Positions 1 to 8,330 of a stretch of DNA of 64,000 nucleotides are shown here, one piece after another. Numbering within the stretch: position 1 is the first letter of the stretch; each line of letters starts with the position of its first letter. The translations under genes and the position numbers were made by a program. The notes below the pieces were generated by a model. That model did not search any database. It saw nothing but the letters and a program-made list of their open reading frames with translations, and was not told the DNA's origin. The stretch is from positions 3,038,001-3,102,000 of the forward strand of contig NZ_CP150145.1 of NCBI RefSeq assembly GCF_037963835.1, written 5' to 3'. The stretch is from Paenibacillus sp. FSL H8-0332 (GTDB taxonomy: Bacteria > Bacillota > Bacilli > Paenibacillales > Paenibacillaceae).

Positions 1-726
1 TTCTGCCTTAATGTGCCGTATCAGGATTGGTACTCATTCATGCCAGAGGCGCTTGAGCGGGTGACGCGCTTGCTTAAAACTGGTCAGACGCTGGTATTTC
101 CGGGCAATATCTACGGTTACGGCAAGCTCCAATATCTTCCGGCGGATGAACGCCATCCGAAGGAGGCGCGAACCCGCAAGGGGAAGCTGCGGAATCAACT
201 GGAGAAGCTACTTGAGACAGAGGCTGCGCAGCGCGGTTTCCGTTACGTGATTCCGCGATATCCGAATTGTTACGGTCCCAATGTCACGAACCGATTATTC
301 GGACCGATCTTCAGCGGAGCCCTTCAGGCCAGAACGATTAAGTGGCCGGTGAAGCTGGATGTCCCGCATGATCTGGTCTATATCCGCGATGCGGCCAGAG
401 CTGCCGTGCTGCTGGCGGAGAGCGGAGAACAGGGGGAGTGGCATGTGTCCGGCTCCGGCGCTATTGAGGGGCGGCAATTCCTGATGAACATCCAGCGTGC
501 GGCAGGCAGTCCGGGGAAGTACTGTGCGGTGCCGGGCTGGTCAGTCGGATTAGCCGGTATGTTCAATAAGGAAGCTAATGAATTCCATGAGCTTCTGTAT
601 GAATTCGAGTATCCTCTGCTGCTGAATGATAATAAATTCATGAAACGGTTTCCTGAATATAATCCGACATCGTATAAAAATGCCATTAAGGAAACCATAG
701 AATGGTTCCGTGAAGAACTGGGATAG
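1..726 (+). CDS. NAD-dependent epimerase/dehydratase family protein, 3' part
   Basis: The reading frame is open from base 1, so the N-terminus with the NAD-binding GxxGxxG is outside the window. What remains looks like the C-terminal two thirds of an extended short-chain dehydrogenase: a hydrophobic strand running into NIYGYG, which matches the (S/T)xxxYG stretch of the family, then a helix with TRKGKLRNQLE where classical members have YxxxK. The catalytic Tyr position appears to be Thr, as in a subgroup of atypical SDRs annotated as nucleoside-diphosphate-sugar epimerases. The substrate cannot be told. The in-frame GTG at 13 is probably internal. No terminator is obvious before the next gene. 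Confidence 0.8.
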   Translation, partial: FCLNVPYQDWYSFMPEALERVTRLLKTGQTLVFPGNIYGYGKLQYLPADERHPKEARTRKGKLRNQLEKLLETEAAQRGFRYVIPRYPNCYGPNVTNRLFGPIFSGALQARTIKWPVKLDVPHDLVYIRDAARAAVLLAESGEQGEWHVSGSGAIEGRQFLMNIQRAAGSPGKYCAVPGWSVGLAGMFNKEANEFHELLYEFEYPLLLNDNKFMKRFPEYNPTSYKNAIKETIEWFREELG

Positions 727-840
727 CGGAATTAGCCAAGGGAAATGAGCGGCGGTGCTTTTATAACAGGCTTGCAGAATTGTACGCCTTCCCGGGTTGC
801 ATGATATGCTATAGGCAGTAATCACACGGGAGGTAATAGG

Positions 841-1371
841 ATGACACGCGATATACAGCATGTGCCTTATGGTTATGAACCGCCAGCGAATGAACGTAAG
901 GGAACGCTGATCTTCTATGATTCCTTCGAGCATATATCGGATATGGAGCTGCTTAAGGCGGCGGAGACGGCAGTGGAGCGCAAGTTCACGAAGCTGGTGC
1001 TCTACCCGCTGCATGAAGAAACCGTCCGGCGGATGACGAAGGAGCCGGTGAAAGCTTGGTATAAGCGGGACGACCGGCTGCATGAGTGGAAAAAAGACCA
1101 GGGACAATCCTTCATCACCGTGGAGAGCCTCGAAGGTAAGCGGAAGAAATATACCCCGCTGGATTCGGCGCTGCGCCATATCAGCGACATCTATCCCGCA
1201 CCGTATTTTCTCTATCTGACTCCAGAGATGGCGATTCTGTTCGCTTCCTTCTCCTCCTTCGAGGAGTGGATAGTCAAGCTGCGCCTGCTGCTCTCCGAAG
1301 AGCCGGAAGAGGTCAATCCGCGCCTGGAAAAGTTCCGTCACCGCTGGGATGTGGCAGGCAGGGAACGCTGA
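841..1371 (+). CDS. conserved hypothetical protein, 176 aa
   Basis: I do not recognise this family. The start is well supported by GGGAGG at 828-833, seven bases before the ATG. The protein is soluble, rich in charged residues, with no signal peptide or membrane segment. An early strand (TLIFYDSF) is followed by a helix and another strand (KLVLYPLH), suggesting an alpha/beta fold, and the C-terminal half is helical. It stands between the epimerase fragment and a DUF6054-like gene in the same direction and may be cotranscribed with the latter, about 50 bases away. No function is proposed. Confidence 0.75.
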   Translation: MTRDIQHVPYGYEPPANERKGTLIFYDSFEHISDMELLKAAETAVERKFTKLVLYPLHEETVRRMTKEPVKAWYKRDDRLHEWKKDQGQSFITVESLEGKRKKYTPLDSALRHISDIYPAPYFLYLTPEMAILFASFSSFEEWIVKLRLLLSEEPEEVNPRLEKFRHRWDVAGRER

Positions 1372-1419
1372 ACGGGTTACACCTTGGATTCTGAGTATAA
1401 TTCCGTGAGGAGGATAAGC

Positions 1420-1761
1420 ATGGGAGAGTCTTATCAACTGAATGTCGAATTGCAGCCGAGTGAAGTAATCATGCGGATCAAAGAGGGGATGACACAGCGG
1501 TCGGAGCTTCTGTATGAGGAGCTTAACGACCTGGGGAATGGCCGGATGATCGGGACGCTGATCTATGAACGCTTCTACTTCCGGTCCAGAAATCAGGCGG
1601 CGCTGGTAATCATCGTGGATAATCTGCGGGGAACGGGCAGTAATGTCCGTCTCATTCCGGCAGGCGCCTCCCAAGGCCTGGTTCTTAAGATGGATTGGGG
1701 CGCAGGCCAGAGTTTCGCATCTACAGTGGAAGAGATCCTTGAAGATTACGTAGTCAAGTAA
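1420..1761 (+). CDS. DUF6054-like small protein
   Basis: A 113-residue protein. The ATG at 1420 is chosen over the upstream TTG at 1384 because TGAGGAGG lies at 1406-1413, six bases before it. The N-terminus (helix, then KEGMTQRSELLYEEL), the central strand-rich part and the C-terminal helix resemble, from memory, the DUF6054 family of Bacillota, which has no known function. There is no signal peptide or membrane segment. The gene ends just before a strong hairpin at 1785-1840 that probably terminates it. Confidence 0.65.
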   Translation: MGESYQLNVELQPSEVIMRIKEGMTQRSELLYEELNDLGNGRMIGTLIYERFYFRSRNQAALVIIVDNLRGTGSNVRLIPAGASQGLVLKMDWGAGQSFASTVEEILEDYVVK

Positions 1762-1784
1762 GCCGGGAAGAAAATGAGTGAACT

Positions 1785-1840
1785 CAGGCCAGCCAAGCCT
1801 TGACAGCAGTGTTCGACTGCTGTAAGGACTGGCTGGCCTG
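1785..1840. terminator. long inverted repeat between convergent genes
   Basis: The arm CAGGCCAGCC with an inner CCTT and GACAGCAGT is mirrored by ACTGCTGT, AAGG and GGCTGGCCTG around a GTTCG loop, with one short internal mismatch. It lies between the + gene ending at 1761 and the - gene ending at 1887, so it can serve both. There is no strong T-tract, so it may be a protective 3' hairpin as much as an intrinsic terminator. Confidence 0.6.
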
Positions 1841-1886
1841 TTCTGTGACAAGGTGTAGATGTGCGCAGCAGGAAGGAAATCCCGGA

Positions 1887-2330
1887 TTATTTGTGAAGCT
1901 CGGCCTGCTTGCGTCTGTATGTGTACATTCTCCACTGATAATGAATGAAGCAGCCGATGCAGAAGCCGAGTATGGCAACCGTTGCTGCGATTCCAACCAT
2001 AATGGTGAAGATATATCCGGCGATCGTCCAGCCAGCCAGAAAGCTGACCAGTCCGGCCGCCAGACAGAAGACGGCAATCTTTTGGTTGAATTGCTGCTGC
2101 TCCGGATCTTCCAGCACATAAGTAGAACGCGGCTTGGTCAGTAGTGGGCTGCTCAGCCTGATGACGGGATTATATCCGAAGATTAGACCCGATAATCCTG
2201 CGGCAAGCGGGAGGACGAGAATCCAGTGGAGGCCTGTGAGCAAGGCCAGTAATACAGATATGACAATGAAGGCCTGATTGAGCTTTACTAACGGCCGGGG
2301 AATTCCTTGCACTGTAGGCTTTTGATTCAT
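1887..2330 (-). CDS. DUF4395 family membrane protein
   Basis: A 147-residue protein with four hydrophobic segments (about 21-38, 41-52, 87-105 and 107-130) and the DUF4395 signature pattern: GIPRPLVKLNQ at the start, a central FNQ after a polar loop, and GCF near the end of the last helix. DUF4395 proteins are small integral membrane proteins of unknown role. The start is supported by AAAGGTG eight bases upstream on the minus strand. It is a single-gene unit, convergent with the preceding gene and divergent from the TetR gene at 2539. Confidence 0.8.
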   Translation of the reverse strand: MNQKPTVQGIPRPLVKLNQAFIVISVLLALLTGLHWILVLPLAAGLSGLIFGYNPVIRLSSPLLTKPRSTYVLEDPEQQQFNQKIAVFCLAAGLVSFLAGWTIAGYIFTIMVGIAATVAILGFCIGCFIHYQWRMYTYRRKQAELHK

Positions 2331-2454
2331 TTAAATCACACCTTTCGTATTGGAATAATTAAATTTAATTAGATTATAGCCGCAGAACCGGTACGTGGCA
2401 ATCCTAAAGAACTATCATTTAAAGGCGGAATTTAAAATTTGAAATTATTAACCA

Positions 2455-2511
2455 TTGACATATGGAGTTTTTTTATGGTTTTATTATGTAGACCAATTGT
2501 TATAATGGTTG
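2455..2511 (+). promoter_or_regulatory. promoter/operator region of the TetR-exporter pair
   Basis: TTGACA at 2455-2460 can pair with TTTTAT at 2479-2484 (18-base spacer), and a perfect TATAAT is at 2501-2506. Between and over these is TAGACCAATTGTTATAAT (2489-2506), an imperfect palindrome centred on CAATTG that resembles the TAGAC-containing LmrA/YxaF box of B. subtilis as I remember it. Autoregulation by the downstream TetR protein is inferred. Confidence 0.45.
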
Positions 2512-2538
2512 GATCGTCAAGATAAGGAAGTGTACAGC

Positions 2539-3108
2539 TTGTCGAGCAAGCATAATGCACGTGAAGCCATTGTGGATACGGCTTCGAGGTTGTTTTTTAC
2601 ACAGGGCTATCATGCTACCGGACTGAATCAGATCATCAGAGACAGCGAATCGCCTAAGGGTTCCTTATATTATTATTTCCCCCATGGCAAAGAAGAGCTG
2701 GCCCTGACCTGCATTAACCGGACTAGCGAAGAGGTAGCCCGTTTATTGCGCCATTATATGGAGAGTGAAGTGGCACCGGCTCAGGCTGTGCAGAATTTCA
2801 TTCTGTCCATGGCCGATGAAGCGGAGAAATCCTCTTTTGAAGGACTGGTTCCGTTCAGCTTCTGGGTAGCCGTGGAGACTTCCTGTGTCAGCCATGAGCT
2901 GCGCACCGCTTGCCAGTGTGTCTTCAAGGATTGGCAGGATATCATTGCGAAGCGTCTGATCCGGGAGGGGGTACAGGAGGAAGCGGCAGAGTGCAAAGCT
3001 TCGGTGGTGGTCTCCTTGTTCGAGGGAGCGCTGCTGCAGGCGTTGACCTGCAGAAATATTCAACCGCTGGAAGCAGCGGCAAAGTGCATTCCGGCAATAC
3101 TGGCTTAA
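2539..3108 (+). CDS. TetR/AcrR family repressor, LmrA/YxaF-like
   Basis: A DNA-binding repressor of 189 residues. The N-terminal helix-turn-helix (about 8-55) carries the block TGLNQIIRDSESPKGSLYYY followed by FPHGKEELA, which is characteristic of the LmrA/YxaF branch that senses flavonoids or lincomycin-type drugs in B. subtilis. The C-terminal part is the all-helical ligand domain. The TTG at 2539 is preferred over the TTG at 2509 because AAGGAAG sits at 2524-2530. A DHA2 exporter follows 55 bases downstream, the lmrA-lmrB arrangement, so repression of that exporter is the likely job. Confidence 0.85.
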   Translation: MSSKHNAREAIVDTASRLFFTQGYHATGLNQIIRDSESPKGSLYYYFPHGKEELALTCINRTSEEVARLLRHYMESEVAPAQAVQNFILSMADEAEKSSFEGLVPFSFWVAVETSCVSHELRTACQCVFKDWQDIIAKRLIREGVQEEAAECKASVVVSLFEGALLQALTCRNIQPLEAAAKCIPAILA

Positions 3109-3163
3109 CCGTAATACGCAAGACCATAGAGAGAGATTACACAGATACCAGGAGGATACGAGA

Positions 3164-4630
3164 GTGAACGCAACTATGACTGACAAGGGGTCAAGCGAAC
3201 CCCGGCAATTCAAGACTTTACCCATTCTGATCTCCCTGCTGATCGCCGGCTTCATCGGCATGTTCAGTGAGACCGCCCTAAATGTAGCTTTAAGTGATCT
3301 TATGAATGTCCTGCAAATTACACCATCGAAGGCGCAGTGGCTGACTACCGCCTATCTGCTGACGCTGGGCATTCTGGTTCCGATCTCCGGGATGCTTCTG
3401 CAGTGGTTCACCACAAGACAGTTGTTCGTCGCTGCCCTATGCTTCTCCATTCTTGGCACGTTTCTTGCGGCGATAGCGCCGAATTTCGAGTTTCTGCTCA
3501 CCGCAAGAGTGGTGCAGGCCATGGGAACCGCGCTGCTCCTGCCGCTGATGTTCAATACGATTCTGATCATCATTCCCGCTGAGAAAAGAGGGGCGGCGAT
3601 GGGACTTATCGGCTTGGTCATCATGGTAGCTCCAGCGATTGGACCTACAATTGCTGGTCTGCTGATTGAGAGCCTGAGCTGGCACTGGATCTTCTGGCTG
3701 TCGTTGCCGTTCCTGGTGATCGCTCTGCTCAGCGGAATCTTCTTCATGCAGAACGTTACGGAAGTGACGAAGCCGAAGATCGATGTTCTGTCCATTATTC
3801 TGTCCTCCTTGGGCTTCGGCGGTATTGTCTACGGATTCAGCAGCGCCGGTGAAGCGGAAGGCTGGGGAAGTCCGAAGGTTATAATCGCCATCGTGATCGG
3901 TGCGATTGCCCTTATTCTGTTCTGTATCCGCCAGTTGACGATGAAGCAGCCGATGATTGATCTGCGCGCCTTCAAGTTCCCGATGTTCGTGGTTGGGGTA
4001 CTAATGGTGTTCATCTGTATGATGGTCATTCTCTCCTCGATGCTGATTCTTCCTATGTATCTGCAGCAGGGACAAGGGTATTCAGCCTTCAAGGCAGGAT
4101 TACTGCTGCTGCCAGGCGGAATTATCAACGGGCTGATGTCGCCGGTCATGGGGCGTCTATTTGATAAATATGGTCCGAAATGGCTGGTTATCCCTGGACT
4201 GGTGCTCGTCGCCGTCTCCTTGTGGTTCTTCTCGGGGATTACAGCTACTTCGACCGTTGTCTTCGTGATCGTGCTTCACAGTGTGCTGATGATCGGAATC
4301 TCCATGATTATGATGCCTGCACAGACGAATGGTATCAATCAGCTTCCGCTGGAATACTACCCGCATGGTACAGCCATTATGAATACACTCCAGCAGGTGG
4401 CGGGTGCGATTGGTACAGCGCTGGCAGTAAGCATCATGACCTCCGGCTCCAAAAGCTACATGCAGACCGTCACTAACCCGGCTGATCCGCTGAACATCGG
4501 CGCTGCCTTCACCCATGGGGTGCAGAACGCCTTTATCTTCGGGATGGTCATGGCTATTATAGGTCTGGTAATTGCATTCTTCCTTAAGCGTGTCATCATT
4601 TCGCACAAGGCTCAGGCTTCTATGCACTAA
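3164..4630 (+). CDS. MFS drug exporter, DHA2 (EmrB/QacA) family, LmrB-like
   Basis: A 488-residue inner-membrane drug:proton antiporter with about 14 hydrophobic helices. Visible DHA2 features are the first-helix block with ETALNVALSDL, motif A-like residues after helix 2, and the helix 5 antiporter motif region (GPTIAGLLIESLSWHWIF). The GTG start at 3164 is supported by AGGAGG at 3150-3155. It follows the TetR gene closely and is probably cotranscribed with it, as lmrB follows lmrA in B. subtilis. The actual substrate cannot be read from the sequence. A strong terminator follows at 4651. Confidence 0.88.
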   Translation: MNATMTDKGSSEPRQFKTLPILISLLIAGFIGMFSETALNVALSDLMNVLQITPSKAQWLTTAYLLTLGILVPISGMLLQWFTTRQLFVAALCFSILGTFLAAIAPNFEFLLTARVVQAMGTALLLPLMFNTILIIIPAEKRGAAMGLIGLVIMVAPAIGPTIAGLLIESLSWHWIFWLSLPFLVIALLSGIFFMQNVTEVTKPKIDVLSIILSSLGFGGIVYGFSSAGEAEGWGSPKVIIAIVIGAIALILFCIRQLTMKQPMIDLRAFKFPMFVVGVLMVFICMMVILSSMLILPMYLQQGQGYSAFKAGLLLLPGGIINGLMSPVMGRLFDKYGPKWLVIPGLVLVAVSLWFFSGITATSTVVFVIVLHSVLMIGISMIMMPAQTNGINQLPLEYYPHGTAIMNTLQQVAGAIGTALAVSIMTSGSKSYMQTVTNPADPLNIGAAFTHGVQNAFIFGMVMAIIGLVIAFFLKRVIISHKAQASMH

Positions 4631-4650
4631 TTCATCTGCAATTGAATAAG

Positions 4651-4700
4651 AACCTCTCCTTGGTAAAATGGGCAACCATTTTGCCAAGGAGAGGTTTATT
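4651..4700 (+). terminator. intrinsic terminator after the LmrB-like gene
   Basis: A stem of about 20 bp with arms AACCTCTCCTTGGTAAAATG and its near-perfect complement ending at 4696, a short GCAA-type loop, then TTTATTTGTGTTT on the + strand. Confidence 0.8.
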
Positions 4701-4814
4701 TGTGTTTGCTAATGTATGAAGGCGGATGTGAGGGGGATGGACTTCGTTTGGTTAATACTGTATATTGAGCATAGATTAACGATGTATAGGCGAAACAAAC
4801 AGGAGGGAATGCCG

Positions 4815-5147
4815 ATGAAGGTCAGCAAAGAAATGCTGAAGGGGAGCACAGGGACGATGATCCTTACTCTGCTGCTGGACAGGCCGCTGTATGGGTACGA
4901 GCTGATTAAGGAGCTGGAGCAGCGCTCGCAGGGAGTTTTTGCCCTGAAGGAGGGTACGCTCTACCCGATTCTACATGCGATGGAGAGTGAACGCTGGGTG
5001 GAAGCGTATTGGATGGAGGTAGACGGACGCAGACGCAAGTATTACCGGCTACTGGATGAGGGCAAGCACAAGCTTAAGGAGAAGAAGGCGGAGTGGGCGC
5101 TGTTCAAGGGCGCCATGGATACCGTTCTGGGGGAGGGCAGCGGCTGA
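4815..5147 (+). CDS. PadR family transcriptional regulator
   Basis: A 110-residue winged-helix repressor. The PadR core is clear: MLKGSTGTMILTLLLDRPLYGYELIKEL, then LKEGTLYPILHAMESE (recognition helix) and a basic wing with GRRRKYYRL. It is of the short class without a long C-terminal dimerisation helix. AGGAGGG at 4801-4807 sets the ATG at 4815 instead of the upstream ATG at 4716. Its stop codon overlaps the start of the SEDS-like gene by one base, so the two are translationally coupled. This PadR plus membrane-protein layout is common for envelope-stress or autoregulated operons. Confidence 0.9.
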   Translation: MKVSKEMLKGSTGTMILTLLLDRPLYGYELIKELEQRSQGVFALKEGTLYPILHAMESERWVEAYWMEVDGRRRKYYRLLDEGKHKLKEKKAEWALFKGAMDTVLGEGSG

Positions 5148-6481
5148 TGGAGCAGAGTAAGAAGGATCTGGAGCATTACCTGGATACAGTATGCGCCGAG
5201 GTCAGGGCGAAAGGGATGCACAATGAAATCCGGGACGAGCTCAGCGGGCATTATGCAGACCTGGTGGCAGAGCGGATGCAGCTTGGTAATTCCGAAGAAG
5301 AAGCCCAGGAGTACGCTATCGCGCAAATGGGCGACCCGCAGGCCGTAGGCAGAGAGCTGCACCAGATCCATAAACCACGCATTCCTTGGGGGCTGCTGGC
5401 CGGTGTAATATTGTTGTCAGCGGTAAGTCTGCTGGGGATGGCAGCTGTGGAAGCGGGGTTTGGGGATTATTACAAATTTCCTGATGCCCTTATGCTGCGC
5501 CAATCTGTGTATATCGTTCTTGGGATCGCGGTCATGACCATCATGTATTTCATCAATTTCAAGCACGTGCTGAGAGCTTCGGGATTTATTTATTGCGCAG
5601 CATTCATGGCGATTCTCTTCAGCATATTGGTAGGTCTTCAGGTGACTAATGGCGTTAGGCGTTATGTGGGCATCCTGGGACTCTTCTTCGATGTGATCGG
5701 ATACAGTCCTTATGTGTTTGTGGTTGCCCTGGCAGGAATATGGAACAGACAAGGCTTCATGAAATCATGGAGCGGACGAACAAGAGAATTGGCGGAATTA
5801 TCGTTATTGCTGCTGCCGGCCGTGATTTATGCGGTTATCCCCGCTGTTCCTGAACTGATTCTATATCTGGCCGTATCCCTGACGCTCTATATCTGGATGA
5901 CACGCCGCTGGATTAGAGGTGCGGTAATTGCTGTAACATGTCTAACCGGCGGGGCAATCTATGTGTGGAACCAACTGCAACTGCGGGAACGAATCATGGC
6001 GGCAATTCAAGCGGATCATAGGGATACGGGCGCAGGCTACTTGAATAGTGTAATTCACAACACGCTAACCTCCGCAGGCTGGAGAGGACAGGGAATGGGT
6101 TATAGAGGAGCGGAAGAACGCTTGTTGTTTCCTTATACGGACCTTTTTCCTGTGTACCTGATCCAATGCTTCGGCTGGGCCGGAGGCCTGCTGCTGCTTG
6201 CGCTGACTTGCTGGTTTGTACTCAAAATGGTCTCCTACGCCCGCGCGGTAAGCGATACCTATGGGCGGATGCTGATCCTTGCGTTGACGCTGATGCTATC
6301 GATCCGCTTGTTGTATGGCTTGTCTATACTCAGCGGCAGAATGCCGCTTACATCCATACCGTTTCCCTTCCTAAGCTACGGGCAGCATGTCCTGATTGAA
6401 TTCGCCGCTGTCGGATTGCTAATGGGGATCTACCGGCGCAAAGATATGCTCCCGGCGGGGCAAGCTCCATCTTCACTATAG
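5147..6481 (+). CDS. SEDS (FtsW/RodA/SpoVE) family protein with N-terminal permease-prefix domain
   Basis: A 444-residue membrane protein. Residues 1-75 form a soluble helical domain of the kind found before permeases in PadR operons (DUF1700-like: DLEHYLDTVCAEV, then EEEAQEYAIAQMGDP). The rest has about ten helices and SEDS landmarks: GAGYLNSVIHNTLTSAGWRG, the outer loop PYTDLFPVYL with Asp332 where RodA has its catalytic Asp, and the last-helix motif SIPFPFLSYG. SEDS proteins polymerise glycan strands from lipid II with a class B PBP. Here the EE pair normally after TDFIF is replaced (LIQCFGWAGG), so it is a divergent member and its activity is uncertain. The ATG at 5147 overlaps the PadR stop. 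Confidence 0.8.
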   Translation: MEQSKKDLEHYLDTVCAEVRAKGMHNEIRDELSGHYADLVAERMQLGNSEEEAQEYAIAQMGDPQAVGRELHQIHKPRIPWGLLAGVILLSAVSLLGMAAVEAGFGDYYKFPDALMLRQSVYIVLGIAVMTIMYFINFKHVLRASGFIYCAAFMAILFSILVGLQVTNGVRRYVGILGLFFDVIGYSPYVFVVALAGIWNRQGFMKSWSGRTRELAELSLLLLPAVIYAVIPAVPELILYLAVSLTLYIWMTRRWIRGAVIAVTCLTGGAIYVWNQLQLRERIMAAIQADHRDTGAGYLNSVIHNTLTSAGWRGQGMGYRGAEERLLFPYTDLFPVYLIQCFGWAGGLLLLALTCWFVLKMVSYARAVSDTYGRMLILALTLMLSIRLLYGLSILSGRMPLTSIPFPFLSYGQHVLIEFAAVGLLMGIYRRKDMLPAGQAPSSL

Positions 6482-6550
6482 ACGCTCCCTGGGGCTGCAC
6501 CGTATACTGGAAGGGTAAATATGGGATAAGGCAGGTGAGGAATAAGCATC

Positions 6551-7318
6551 GTGAACAAGCTGCGATATACAGGCACAAGACTCGGATTACTGTTAGGTGC
6601 AATGATTGTAAGCGGGGCTGCACTTCTGGGCGTAATGACAACGGCTGCAGCGGCACCCGTGACTGCTGAGACATCGTTTACACCAAGTACAGTTGTGAAG
6701 AAAAACAGTCTCCCCGGCGGGTTTGTCTATCTGGATGAGGTTATTCCCACGGCGCAATATGAGATCCGTTATTATAGTGAGAATAATTTTACCGGCACCA
6801 GGGTGGACGGGTATAAGGCACCGCTGGCAATCTTCTCGCGGACTGCCGCCGCTGCGCTGAAGAAGGTCAGTGAAGACCTGGAACAGAAGGGCTATATCCT
6901 GAGAATCTATGACGCTTACCGTCCGCAGCAAGCCGTCAACCACTTTGTGCGCTGGTCGCAGGATGCAGCCGATCTGAAGATGAAGCCACAGTATTATCCG
7001 AAGCTGGACAAGCGCAATCTGTTCAAGCTGGGCTTCATCGCCAAGAAATCCGGGCATTCCCGGGGCAGCACGATCGACCTGACCCTGGCTCAGAAGAGCA
7101 CAGGCAAGCTGGTGGATATGGGCAGTCCTTATGATTTTTTTGGTGAAATCTCTTACTATAATACGACGCTCATCAGCAGCACCCAGCATGCTAACCGCAA
7201 AATTCTGAAGGATGCGATGACGAAGCATGGCTTCAAGCCGTACGCTAAGGAATGGTGGCATTTCACACTGATTAAGGAGCCTTACCCGAAGCAATATTTC
7301 AACTTCAAAGTGGAGTAG
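6551..7318 (+). CDS. secreted D-Ala-D-Ala dipeptidase (VanX/DdpX, peptidase M15D)
   Basis: A zinc dipeptidase acting outside the membrane on D-Ala-D-Ala or related dipeptides. A signal peptide (basic start, hydrophobic core about 11-33, cleavage after the Ala run) is followed by the M15D domain. Zinc ligands and catalytic Glu are visible: His169 and Asp176 in SGHSRGSTID, Glu234 and His237 in KEWWHF, with the same spacing as in VanX (H116, D123, E181, H184). IYDAYRPQQA matches the conserved Arg region. The exported form suggests a role in wall turnover or D-Ala recovery, not vancomycin resistance, and no vanHA genes are present. The GTG start follows GGTGAGG. Confidence 0.88.
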   Translation: MNKLRYTGTRLGLLLGAMIVSGAALLGVMTTAAAAPVTAETSFTPSTVVKKNSLPGGFVYLDEVIPTAQYEIRYYSENNFTGTRVDGYKAPLAIFSRTAAAALKKVSEDLEQKGYILRIYDAYRPQQAVNHFVRWSQDAADLKMKPQYYPKLDKRNLFKLGFIAKKSGHSRGSTIDLTLAQKSTGKLVDMGSPYDFFGEISYYNTTLISSTQHANRKILKDAMTKHGFKPYAKEWWHFTLIKEPYPKQYFNFKVE

Positions 7319-7417
7319 GGCTGTTCCAGAGCTGTACAGAACGGTTAATGGATAATGTAAGGTTAATCTCTGAAGCATGCGTGCATAATATTCGAATACA
7401 GGAGAGGTGGGATCGAT

Positions 7418-8194
7418 TTGTTCAAAAGAATCGTAGCCGTATTCCTTAGTGTAATGTTATTTGCAGCAGGAGCAGGTGTATTGACCAGTCATAACGTTAG
7501 TGCAGCCGGAAGCTTGAGGATTATCGTGAATGGTCAGGAATTGCAGCTAGGCGGGGCATCGGCCTATACCGACGGACCGGACATCATGCTCCCGCTGCGG
7601 GAAACGGCCCAAGCCCTCAAATATAAGGTCAGCTTCAATGGAGCTACCGGCACATTCCTGCTGGAACGGTTCCAGGAGAGCGTTCAGTTCAGATTATCTG
7701 GTAAGGAGCTTATGCTGGACGGCAAGAACAAAGTACCGTTTACAGGCGGCTTTGAGTTAAAACAAAAAAAGGCGTACGCGCCGCTGTCTTTTTTTGCAGC
7801 GATCGGGTTAGTCACTTCCTATAATCCGGAAACAGGCCAGGTTGACGTATATACACCGGAGGTAATGGCAGGTGCCGTAGCAGGTCTGCTTGTAACTGGT
7901 AACTATCCGGCGCTGAAGGAGCGGTATTACGCCAAGGATGCAGAACCCGCTGCTCTTCCGGTGCTCCAGCAGAGCTTGGAAGGGATTAACACGCTGGCGG
8001 GCAGCTACTTCGGAGTGAAAACCACCACCAGCACACAGCAGGATGGAGTAATGACGATTGTGAGTGTATTGTCATTCACCAAAGCGGAGGCCGTATTGAC
8101 TCTGGAACTGGGCGCTTCAGGTAAGCTCACCAAGCTAACTCTAACGCCGGTCCAGGCAGCCAGTGAAGTATGGGCCAGCCCGGCTCAACCCTAG
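7418..8194 (+). CDS. secreted stalk-domain (copper amine oxidase N-term-like) protein
   Basis: A 258-residue exported protein. The TTG start at 7418 is supported by GGAGAGGTGG just upstream, and the signal peptide ends about residue 30 (NVSAAG). Residues 32-150 are a stalk domain: IIVNGQELQLGG, DIMLPLRETAQALKYKV, then APLSFFAAIGL, the pattern called copper amine oxidase N-terminal domain in Paenibacillus surface proteins, which carries no amine oxidase activity. Residues 153-250 look like a DUF3887-type domain, often found in secreted proteins of unknown role. A terminator follows at 8222. Confidence 0.75.
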   Translation: MFKRIVAVFLSVMLFAAGAGVLTSHNVSAAGSLRIIVNGQELQLGGASAYTDGPDIMLPLRETAQALKYKVSFNGATGTFLLERFQESVQFRLSGKELMLDGKNKVPFTGGFELKQKKAYAPLSFFAAIGLVTSYNPETGQVDVYTPEVMAGAVAGLLVTGNYPALKERYYAKDAEPAALPVLQQSLEGINTLAGSYFGVKTTTSTQQDGVMTIVSVLSFTKAEAVLTLELGASGKLTKLTLTPVQAASEVWASPAQP

Positions 8195-8221
8195 ATTCGC
8201 ATAAGACATAACTCTACTCCC

Positions 8222-8275
8222 AAGGGAGAATTCCACGGCTTAAGTATAGCTGCAGGAATTCTCCCTTTAACTTTC
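8222..8275 (+). terminator. hairpin after the stalk-domain gene
   Basis: AAGGGAGAATTCC at 8222-8234 is repeated as the inverse GGAATTCTCCCTT at 8255-8267, followed by TAACTTTCT. The loop of about 20 bases is long, so it may be a weak terminator. Confidence 0.55.
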
Positions 8276-8330
8276 TGTTGACAGAATGCCGGAAAGAGAG
8301 TAATTTAAAATTCGAATTAAACAATGTTTA

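Noticed and set aside
550-1935. A 461-codon open frame on the minus strand
   Set aside because: It covers three + strand genes that have good ribosome-binding sites and recognisable or coherent proteins; its translation is low in recognisable motifs and rich in Arg, His and Leu as expected for an antisense frame of GC-rich genes.
6551-7318. Vancomycin resistance gene
   Set aside because: Although VanX-like, it has a signal peptide and lacks vanHA neighbours, so a resistance call is not supported.
7418-8194. Copper amine oxidase
   Set aside because: Only the N-terminal stalk-like domain is present; the catalytic topaquinone domain is absent.
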